Origin: Oligoflexaceae bacterium
Lineage (GTDB): Bacteria > Bdellovibrionota_B > Oligoflexia > Oligoflexales > Oligoflexaceae
DNA: 22,357 nt
Assembly: GCA_947474445.1 (NCBI GenBank)
Contig: CANJJY010000017.1
Span: 1-22,357 of the forward strand
Direction of reading: 5' to 3'
Shown here piece by piece: positions 15,276-21,129 of the stretch (position 1 is its first letter; each line of letters begins with the position of its first letter). The notes below the pieces were generated by a model. That model had not been told where the DNA came from and searched no databases. It was given only the letters and a program-made list of their open reading frames with translations. Position numbers and translations under genes: made by a program.

Positions 15276-15665
15276 ATGCTACGCTTGACCATCACCATTA
15301 TCTTTGCACTGGGCTTGCTCAGCTGCCGTGCTTCCTTTGAAAGCATTAATAATAAAGAAATAATTAGCAACGACGACGACCTCAATGGTCCGGATAAAGA
15401 AGTGCCCATCGAAGGCGGAGCCACCGTCCAGGACAAGCCGTTCAATATACTGGAAAATGTTCACAAGCTCTACCGACCCGAGAGCGAGGCACACGACTGC
15501 AACGGAACCCTCATCATTCGCGAGACGGGCCGGGATCTCAATCGTGACAATATTCTCCAATCGACTGAAGTCGAGGACATCAAGACGGAATGCGTTCCAG
15601 ACGGCACCGAATGTCCGACCCAATCGCAGACTCGTTGTAATACCCCAACGCAGAAGTCCCCGTAA
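15276..15665 (+). CDS. Small lipoprotein with one EF-hand-type calcium loop
   Basis: The 129-residue protein has a lipoprotein signal (TITIIFALGLLSC, Cys17) and an acidic, low-complexity stretch (residues 31-46). A segment between Cys75 and Cys106 contains DLNRDNILQSTE (87-98). This fits the 12-residue EF-hand/dockerin-type loop: Asp1, Asn3, Asp5, hydrophobic 8 and Glu12, with Asn instead of Gly at position 6. Together with CNGT before it and EVEDIKTEC after it, the pattern recalls short Asp/Asn-rich modules of predatory and myxobacterial surface lipoproteins. I do not assign a family. AAGGGAAG lies about six bases before the ATG. The tail has four more Cys-containing positions (C106, C113, C121 and nearby), so disulfides are plausible after export. 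Confidence 0.75.
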   Translation: MLRLTITIIFALGLLSCRASFESINNKEIISNDDDLNGPDKEVPIEGGATVQDKPFNILENVHKLYRPESEAHDCNGTLIIRETGRDLNRDNILQSTEVEDIKTECVPDGTECPTQSQTRCNTPTQKSP

Positions 15666-15674
15666 GCGTTTGAC

Positions 15675-15701
15675 GCGAAGTCGGCAAAGCCGAACTTTCG
15701 C
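15675..15701 (+). terminator. GC-rich hairpin just after the EF-loop lipoprotein gene
   Basis: GCGAAGTCGGC pairs across an AAA loop with GCCGAACTTTCGC, about 11 base pairs with two single-base bulges, starting ten bases after the stop codon. No T-tract follows, so it may stabilise the mRNA 3' end rather than terminate transcription. Confidence 0.35.
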
Positions 15702-15763
15702 CCGTCCTAGCGAGGCGAGGGAAGATTTTGCACACGCGCCGCCCCAAAACCTAAGACTTGCAG

Positions 15764-15769
15764 TATAAT
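15764..15769 (+). promoter_or_regulatory. Candidate -10 element (TATAAT) upstream of the barrel-OmpA gene
   Basis: A perfect TATAAT lies about 70 bases before the GTG start of the OmpA-domain gene, directly in front of the hairpin at 15770-15792. No recognisable -35 accompanies it. If used, transcription would begin inside the hairpin's left arm. Confidence 0.35.
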
Positions 15770-15803
15770 AGGGATAGCTTTTGGCTATCCCTTTGCATTT
15801 TTG
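15770..15803 (+). terminator. Perfect 9-bp hairpin followed by a T-rich tract
   Basis: AGGGATAGC (15770-15778) and GCTATCCCT (15784-15792) form a perfect stem with a five-base loop TTTTG, followed by TTGCATTTTT. This has the form of an intrinsic terminator for the upstream lipoprotein gene. A TATAAT immediately before it leaves open a role in the 5' leader of the next gene. Confidence 0.5.
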
Positions 15804-15839
15804 AGCGAAAGACCAACCTCGGGCACAAGGAGGTGTGAG

Positions 15840-17219
15840 GTGAAGGCTGGGCGATATTTGGTGGGTCTGCTGAGTCTTTGCTCAGCGGAGCGCAGCTTAG
15901 CAAACATCACAGGCAGTGATTTGCAGAACTTCAATGCCACGACCAACGGCTTGGATTTTGTCACTGTGCAATCTTCGGAAACCCTGGGGCCAGGGATTTT
16001 CAACCTCGGGCTATTTGCCAACTACGCAGTGAATACCTTGCCGCGCTATGAAGATGCGGATGGTCGGAGCTCTTCGATCGATGACTCCGTTGTCGCCGCT
16101 GACTTCAATGTTGGGGTCGGCTTGACCTCCTTTCTCGATATCGGCATAAGCTTTCCCCATGTGGTCTATCAGACTGTTGATTTCGAGGGCAGCCGCGGTC
16201 AATTTGGGGATAAAGGTCTGACAGAGGTCCGTGGAAACGCCAAGCTGAGATTGTTGGGCGATCGCAGCGGGGGTGTCGCTTTTATTAGCTCGGTCAACGT
16301 CAACGTTACCAAGAATAATCCTTACGTCGGCGAGGATCCTAACCCCATTTTCAACTTCGAATTGGCCGCCGACACTACGATTGGGCCGGTCGCCATCGGC
16401 GCAAACGTCGGTTATCGCCTCCGCGATCCAGGGAAACCGATCGAAGGATTTCCGATCGAACCTCTCAAAGACCAGTACCTTGGCTCCTTAGCGGCAAGTT
16501 ATCTCTTTACCTCGATCGATACCAAACTGATCTTCGAAGTATTTTCCGCTTTTCCGGTCGAAGAAACAAAAACTGTCACGGCCCGTCAGGCCTCAGCAAC
16601 AGAAGCGCTGTTAGGGCTCAAATATGATGCGACCAGCGAGTTAGCCCTTCATGCTGGTGCTGGAACGGAACTTGATAATGGAACCTCTTCAGCTGACTGG
16701 CGCATTTATACAGGGGTCAACTACACCTTTGGCTTCAAGCAGGAAGAGGAGATCGTGCGACCGGTCCAGCAAAAGCGTCGTAAGCGCATTCGGCCTCTTC
16801 CGCCTCCACCTAAATTTATCGAAGCCGCGCCAGATCCTGGGCCACAGGAGCCAGCGGGTGAAGGCGATGAGGTGTTTGTCTTGCGCGGGGTGAATTTCGC
16901 TTTCGATTCAGCGAGCCGCGTCTTGCCGGGCACCCGCGATATCCTGACCGATTTTGCTGAGCATATGAAAAAAGTGGGTTACGACAGGATCTTGATCGAA
17001 GGTCACACAGACTCGGTCGGCTCGGAGCCGTACAACTTGAATCTTGGCCAGCAACGAGCTGCGACGATACGCGATTATCTCGTGCAAAAGCTCGGATTTG
17101 ATGGAACAAAGATCGAAGTGAGATCCTACGGTGAGACGGTTCCAGTCGCCGATAACGGCAACTACCAAGGTCGCCAGATCAACCGGCGGGTCGTGTTCCG
17201 CATTACCTATCCGCACTAG
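15840..17219 (+). CDS. Porin-like beta-barrel fused to an OmpA peptidoglycan-binding domain
   Basis: The 459-residue protein starts at a GTG (15840) with an ideal ribosome site AAGGAGG six bases upstream; an in-frame TTG at 15801 is ignored for that reason. A short signal peptide (MKAGRYLVGLLSLCSAERSLA) precedes about 290 residues of beta-strand-rich sequence (for example NVGVGLTSFLDIGISFPHVV and GAGTELDNG), likely an outer-membrane barrel. A basic then proline-rich linker (QQKRRKRIRPLPPPPK) leads to a C-terminal OmpA domain (about residues 347-459) with NFAFDSAS, IEGHTDSVGSEPYNLNLGQQRA and NRRVVF, which carries the Asp and Arg that bind diaminopimelate. It should tie the outer membrane to peptidoglycan. 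The barrel is longer than the eight-strand OmpA barrel. It converges on another OmpA-domain gene. Confidence 0.9.
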   Translation: MKAGRYLVGLLSLCSAERSLANITGSDLQNFNATTNGLDFVTVQSSETLGPGIFNLGLFANYAVNTLPRYEDADGRSSSIDDSVVAADFNVGVGLTSFLDIGISFPHVVYQTVDFEGSRGQFGDKGLTEVRGNAKLRLLGDRSGGVAFISSVNVNVTKNNPYVGEDPNPIFNFELAADTTIGPVAIGANVGYRLRDPGKPIEGFPIEPLKDQYLGSLAASYLFTSIDTKLIFEVFSAFPVEETKTVTARQASATEALLGLKYDATSELALHAGAGTELDNGTSSADWRIYTGVNYTFGFKQEEEIVRPVQQKRRKRIRPLPPPPKFIEAAPDPGPQEPAGEGDEVFVLRGVNFAFDSASRVLPGTRDILTDFAEHMKKVGYDRILIEGHTDSVGSEPYNLNLGQQRAATIRDYLVQKLGFDGTKIEVRSYGETVPVADNGNYQGRQINRRVVFRITYPH

Positions 17220-17242
17220 CTTTTTGAGTTCTCCAAGACATG

Positions 17243-17271
17243 AAAAAACCCTGGCCTATTGGGCCAGGGTT
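17243..17271 (-). terminator. Strong intrinsic terminator between the two OmpA-domain genes
   Basis: AACCCTGGCC (17247-17256) and GGCCAGGGTT (17262-17271) make a perfect ten-base stem with loop TATTG. On the minus strand it is followed by six T's, giving a textbook terminator about 40 bases after the OmpA lipoprotein gene. On the plus strand the trailing T's are few, so it may stop the barrel-OmpA transcript only partly. Confidence 0.85.
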
Positions 17272-17309
17272 CCTATGAAGGAAATGAGCGAGGGGTTTCT
17301 CGTCCCCCC

Positions 17310-18107
17310 CTATTCCAAGGTAAGCTCGACGCGACGGTTTTGAGCGTGATCGGAAGCTTTGCGGCCAGTGGCCAAAAGATGGTCTTTTCCGTAGCTTTCC
17401 ATATGAATCTGCTTACGCTTGACGCCTAGTTTCACTAGTCTTGCTTTCACAGCCTTAGCGCGCTTCAAAGCCAACTTTTTGTTGTAGCGGCTACTCCCCC
17501 GGGAGTCCGTGTGTCCCGCTACGTTCACGCGGAGCTGTGGATCCGCCTTCAGGCGTTTGGCGACTTCTTTGAGAGGCAGGCGAAATTTCTTTTTCACCTT
17601 ACTGCTGTTCTTGGCGAAAGTCACATTGAGGATCAGATTGTCTGTTTGCGTAATCGTCGATGGAGTTTCCTGGGCGAAGGCGGTACCACCCGTGCTGTCG
17701 AGCATGGAAGAATCTGCAGGATACTCACTGTCACTCTTGTCTGCGCCTTTTCCTTTCTGACCTTTCGCATCCACCCGATCTTCTATTTTTGGACTTAGAC
17801 CTACTTCGCTGGGATCGATGAAGTCAGGAGCTGCATTTTCATCAATAGCGGCCTGGCTCGGATCGCCCGGATCACCGGTATCGGTAATTTTTTCGGGATC
17901 GGCGGCAGAGGGGTCGTTGGCCTCATTTGCTTTAGCTTGGGCGGCATCAAAATCGACGTTTTCATCGCTTGGAGTTGCGCTCAGCTCTCCAGCAGGATCG
18001 AGGGACTCTTCGGTCGGAGCTTGGTCGGTGTGGGTGCAGGCCGTCATCGAGGTAAAGGTCACGGCGAGGACAATGGAAAGCAAGAACGAGGGACGTCGGA
18101 ACATCAT
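17310..18107 (-). CDS. OmpA-domain (Pal-like) lipoprotein with a long acidic linker
   Basis: The 265-residue protein has a lipoprotein signal (MMFRRPSFLLSIVLAVTFTSMTAC, Cys24) and a mature acidic, Asp/Glu/Ala-rich linker of about 130 residues. A C-terminal OmpA domain (about residues 155-265) follows with NVTFAKNSSKV, VNVAGHTDSRGSSRYNKKLALKRA and NRRVELTLE, the peptidoglycan-binding signature. It resembles Pal in layout but has a far longer linker, and no tol genes are nearby. The OmpA domain is Lys-rich while the linker is strongly acidic. The start at 18107 is chosen because GGAG lies seven bases before the ATG; a longer frame reaching 18149 lacks a site and would disrupt the signal. The promoter proposed at 18206-18234 lies about 100 bases upstream. 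Confidence 0.9.
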   Translation of the reverse strand: MMFRRPSFLLSIVLAVTFTSMTACTHTDQAPTEESLDPAGELSATPSDENVDFDAAQAKANEANDPSAADPEKITDTGDPGDPSQAAIDENAAPDFIDPSEVGLSPKIEDRVDAKGQKGKGADKSDSEYPADSSMLDSTGGTAFAQETPSTITQTDNLILNVTFAKNSSKVKKKFRLPLKEVAKRLKADPQLRVNVAGHTDSRGSSRYNKKLALKRAKAVKARLVKLGVKRKQIHMESYGKDHLLATGRKASDHAQNRRVELTLE

Positions 18108-18205
18108 AAGGAGTCTCCACAGCAGAATAGCCGCAAACAGCTGGAACACGAGAACAGCACGGGCGGCGCCGCAGGAGGCTTTTGAAACCTCAACACGGCA
18201 GGCTG

Positions 18206-18234
18206 AATCTATGTGACAGGCTCAAGTAAGTCAA
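18206..18234 (-). promoter_or_regulatory. Sigma-70-type promoter for the OmpA lipoprotein
   Basis: On the minus strand TTGACT (18229-18234) is separated by exactly 17 bases from TAGATT (18206-18211), a good -35 with a fair -10. It lies between the trehalose synthase stop and the lipoprotein start, giving a 5' leader of about 95 bases. The leader contains a GC-rich patch around GGCGGCGCCGC. No other feature is seen in this 156-base gap. Confidence 0.5.
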
Positions 18235-18263
18235 GATGGATATGTATGAGTGGCTTAGTTTGA

Positions 18264-20525
18264 TTAGAGCTGCGGAAAGACATTCAGTTGATCAGCTTTC
18301 TGCGAGGGTCCCGTCCGACTGCGAAAACTCTGCAATCCAGGCGATGATAAGAACATATCGAGGTATCGGAGCGTTTCGCGCACACTGCCGGTGTCGCGCA
18401 GATGGAAATGGCTGGATGGAGTTCCTTTTCCAACTGCGATCAATTGGTCAAGTCCAGGTATGGCGTGAAACGATTCGCGCAACACCGGTTCTCCCGCAAT
18501 TAGAACAAAAGTCTCGAAATCTTGCTTCGCCAACGCGCGGCGTTGGATGACCGAGCCGACGCGAGCCGACTTGAGCCGCAATTCGAGACTTCTGCGCTTG
18601 ATATAGATGTCGAAGATGCCGATCGGCAGTTGATGTTCAAGCTTCTCCTGCAGGCGCTTCAGATTTCTTTGACTTTGCGATAGCTCACTCAATCGATAGT
18701 GCCAACTGATCGACGCTGTTTTTCTCTCGATGTACGCACCCGGGGTGCGACGCGCATCCTCGTCCATGATGCGCGCTGCTTTTTCGAGAAATGCCTCGCT
18801 TTGGGGGTCCGAAAGCTCAGACTTATGAGTAGGAAATTGAGGCGCAAGCGTCCAGGCTCCATACTCGCTATGGATGGTGAAATTCAAGGGAGCAAACCAA
18901 TCTTGCAGGATGTCTGGCGTCTGCATGCTGAGCAGATGGAGCTCACATCGTTCGCTCCGGGAAATGCGACTCAATAGAAGCTTTAAATTCGCGTCGGGGG
19001 CGTGAGGGGGAGACTGCAAGGCACCTTCATGATCGATAAAGAGAACGATCTTTTTCTCGCTCTCGAACAGGCTGAGAGCTAAATCCTTCGGCGACTGAAA
19101 CGAAGGCTCCAGATCAGAGCCTCGATCTTCGACTCCTTGCAGTCGGTCGATAAAAGTTCGCGCCCAGACATGGGTATCAAAGGTTTCTATGCGGGTGCGC
19201 ATCGCTCGCATGCGGAGACGACGCTCGTTGGCGTCCATCGTCACGGCCTCAAAGAGGACAGCCGCTGTCTTGTCGATATCATAAGGATTGACCTTGAGCG
19301 CCTCATCTAATTCCGCCGCGGCTCCCGCTAATTCACTCAGGACGAGAACCCCATCCTCATCGTGTCGGCTGGCGATAAATTCTTTCGCCACCAAGTTCAT
19401 GCCATCGCGCAGGGGCGTCACGACCATCACGTCGGTGATCGGATAGAGCAGGCTAATTTCATCGCTGCTGAAGGAACGAGCGATATATTGGACGGGTTGA
19501 TAGCCTGGCAGACCGTAGTTGCCATTGATGCGACCGACCAATTCTTCGACCTGTTTGCGATAGCGGCCATAGACAGGAACCGCATCGCGACTCGGCGGGG
19601 CGATTTGCACGAGGGAAACCAGCCCTCGCAATTCTTCGTGTTGCTCGAGAAGACGCTCGAAGGCCAAAAGCTTGCGCGGCAGTCCTTTGGTATAATCGAG
19701 ACGGTCGACCGACAGGAGTAAGCGAAGGATAGGATGTTCGGTCTTGAGGTTTCTGAGCGAAGAAGCCAAAAGGCTCGAATGTTCGGGTGTTAGGTTTTCA
19801 TTCCAATGGTTGAAATCGACGCCCAGGGGGAATGCATCGATTTCGACCCGTCTCTTATCGAGAACGATCGCTCCGTCTTCGCTTTCTAATCCCAGGATCT
19901 CCCTTACAGCGTCCCTAAAATATTGGCCATAGCTGGCCGTGTGAAAGCCGACCAAATCAGAGCCCAGTATTCCCTCGAGTATTTCTTCTCGCCAAGGGAG
20001 CAGGCGAAAGATTTCATAAGATGGAAAGGGGATGTGGAGAAAAAAACCTATCTTGACCTGCAAATTCTTTTCCCGCAGCATCTGCGGTAAGACCTGTAGG
20101 TGATAATCGTGAATCCAGATGGTATCTCCAGCTTGGGCGTGCTGGGCGATGAAGTCGGCGTAGATCCGATTGATCTCTTCATAGGCTTCCCAGCCTTGCA
20201 GGTGCATGGGCAGATGGTCGGCATGGTAATGGTACAGCGGCCAGATAATGCCATTGGCTACATCGTTATAAAAAATTTTTTGCTTTTCGATGGGAAGAGG
20301 GAGCGCTAGACAATGTTTTTTCGCCAGTTCATCCTGAATCTGTTGTGCTTCCAATCGACTCAATCGTTGACTGTATCCGTGCCAACCAATCCAGAGGGCA
20401 TCGCGTTTGAGGAGTGGCATTAATCCTGTGGCTAATCCCCCTACCGAAGGCTTGAGCTGAAGTTCGTCCTGTTCGAAGCTGCAGGTATAGGGTAGGCGAT
20501 GGGAGACGATGATTAGCTTAGCCAT
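18264..20525 (-). CDS. Trehalose-6-phosphate synthase fused to a degenerate trehalose-phosphatase domain
   Basis: The 753-residue protein joins a GT20 trehalose-6-phosphate synthase (about residues 1-470) to a HAD-type phosphatase-like domain (about 490-728). The synthase looks active: VSHRLPY (Arg10), GGLATGL, HDYHLQVLPQML (139-150), HIPFPSYEIFRLLPWR (164-179), SVDRLDYTKGL (Arg275, Lys280) and TPLRDGMNLVAKEF (370-383) are intact. It would make trehalose 6-phosphate from UDP-glucose (or another NDP-glucose) and glucose 6-phosphate. The second domain keeps scaffold features (SEYGAW, SISWHYR) but its HAD motifs are lost: motif I DxDGT reads DHEGA (498-502), motif II SGR reads SMQ, the motif III lysine region reads RVGSVIQ, and the GDDxTDE motif IV reads AGEPVLRE. 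It is therefore probably a pseudophosphatase. GAGAGG six bases upstream supports the ATG at 20525. Confidence 0.92.
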   Translation of the reverse strand: MAKLIIVSHRLPYTCSFEQDELQLKPSVGGLATGLMPLLKRDALWIGWHGYSQRLSRLEAQQIQDELAKKHCLALPLPIEKQKIFYNDVANGIIWPLYHYHADHLPMHLQGWEAYEEINRIYADFIAQHAQAGDTIWIHDYHLQVLPQMLREKNLQVKIGFFLHIPFPSYEIFRLLPWREEILEGILGSDLVGFHTASYGQYFRDAVREILGLESEDGAIVLDKRRVEIDAFPLGVDFNHWNENLTPEHSSLLASSLRNLKTEHPILRLLLSVDRLDYTKGLPRKLLAFERLLEQHEELRGLVSLVQIAPPSRDAVPVYGRYRKQVEELVGRINGNYGLPGYQPVQYIARSFSSDEISLLYPITDVMVVTPLRDGMNLVAKEFIASRHDEDGVLVLSELAGAAAELDEALKVNPYDIDKTAAVLFEAVTMDANERRLRMRAMRTRIETFDTHVWARTFIDRLQGVEDRGSDLEPSFQSPKDLALSLFESEKKIVLFIDHEGALQSPPHAPDANLKLLLSRISRSERCELHLLSMQTPDILQDWFAPLNFTIHSEYGAWTLAPQFPTHKSELSDPQSEAFLEKAARIMDEDARRTPGAYIERKTASISWHYRLSELSQSQRNLKRLQEKLEHQLPIGIFDIYIKRRSLELRLKSARVGSVIQRRALAKQDFETFVLIAGEPVLRESFHAIPGLDQLIAVGKGTPSSHFHLRDTGSVRETLRYLDMFLSSPGLQSFRSRTGPSQKADQLNVFPQL

Positions 20526-20546
20526 GAATAACCTCTCTCTGAACTA

Positions 20547-20579
20547 CCAAACCCATACTCGACAGTCAGAGTGGGTTGG
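20547..20579 (-). repeat. Inverted repeat in the leader of the trehalose synthase gene
   Basis: CCAAACCCATACTC pairs with GAGTGGGTTGG across the loop GACAGTCA, giving about 11 pairs with one single-base and one two-base bulge. It begins about ten bases upstream of the ribosome site and has no T-tract, so it is more likely an RNA leader structure or operator than a terminator of the upstream gene. The rest of this 121-base gap shows no clear promoter. Confidence 0.45.
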
Positions 20580-20646
20580 TTACGCCTGAAGTAAAACAGA
20601 TCAATTTCATGCGAATCATCCTCTAAGCTCACGCGAAAGAGATTTT

Positions 20647-20904
20647 TCAAGGGCCTCGGCCCTGGCGCATGATCGCGTCGATGACAAAGGACTCATCTTT
20701 TGTCTTCAGCAGAGCCCGCCCGGGTCGATCGTCGGCCCACGTCAGATCAAAGGCGAGTCCAGGGATAAGAATGGAGATGGCATCATAGAGAGACATCAGT
20801 GCTTCTTCGCGCGTGCTGCCCTGTGTATTGAGGCCGAAAGCTGAAATCTCTGCCGCCCAACGTCCAGTCTTGCCGTCTTCCTGAACTTTAGCTTTGAATT
20901 CCAT
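20647..20904 (-). CDS. Solitary HicB-like protein
   Basis: The 85-residue protein opens with MEFKAKVQEDGKTGRW and continues with the HicB-type core WAAEISAFGLNTQGSTREEALMSLYDAI, the partial RNase H-like fold found in HicB antitoxins and UPF0150 proteins. The second half (FDLTWADDRPGRALLKTK...) is not a recognisable DNA-binding domain. There is no HicA toxin gene (a small double-stranded RNA-binding protein of 60-80 residues) on either side, so an active toxin-antitoxin pair is not supported here. AAGGGA nine bases before the ATG marks the start, and a good promoter lies about 57 bases upstream. It is followed after about 120 bases by the trehalose synthase gene, possibly on one transcript. 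Confidence 0.78.
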   Translation of the reverse strand: MEFKAKVQEDGKTGRWAAEISAFGLNTQGSTREEALMSLYDAISILIPGLAFDLTWADDRPGRALLKTKDESFVIDAIMRQGRGP

Positions 20905-20960
20905 TATAATATTCCCTTTCTCATTGAGTCTCCGAGCCCTGATTCACGGATGTTCGACAT

Positions 20961-20989
20961 ACTATAAGCAAGCGCCTGCCTAAATGCAA
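20961..20989 (-). promoter_or_regulatory. Promoter for the HicB-like gene (and possibly the trehalose synthase)
   Basis: On the minus strand TTGCAT (20984-20989) is followed after exactly 17 bases by TATAGT (20961-20966). The -10 matches five of six consensus bases and the -35 three of six. It lies in the 225-base gap between the repeat lipoprotein terminator and the HicB-like start. Confidence 0.5.
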
Positions 20990-21065
20990 ACGAACCACAT
21001 GTCTGTCTACGATGGGCTACAGGGGATTTTATGTAGATGGAGGTTTGGTCTGGGATCACGATAAC

Positions 21066-21097
21066 AAAAAACAGCGTGAACATTTTGTTTCACGCTG
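21066..21097 (-). terminator. Intrinsic terminator of the repeat lipoprotein gene
   Basis: CAGCGTGAA (21072-21080) and TTCACGCTG (21089-21097) form a perfect nine-base stem with an eight-base loop. On the minus strand it runs directly into six T's. It lies about 33 bases after the lipoprotein stop codon. Confidence 0.88.
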
Positions 21098-21129
21098 CTT
21101 CCAAAAGCTGCGATGGCTTTGGATTGTCC

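Noticed and set aside
18264..20525. A bifunctional enzyme that makes free trehalose by itself.
   Set aside because: The phosphatase domain lacks the motif I Asp pair, the motif III Lys and the motif IV acidic residues, so dephosphorylation by this protein is doubtful.
20647..20904. A HicAB toxin-antitoxin module.
   Set aside because: Only the HicB-like half is present. No HicA-sized frame with a double-stranded RNA-binding pattern exists in the flanking gaps.
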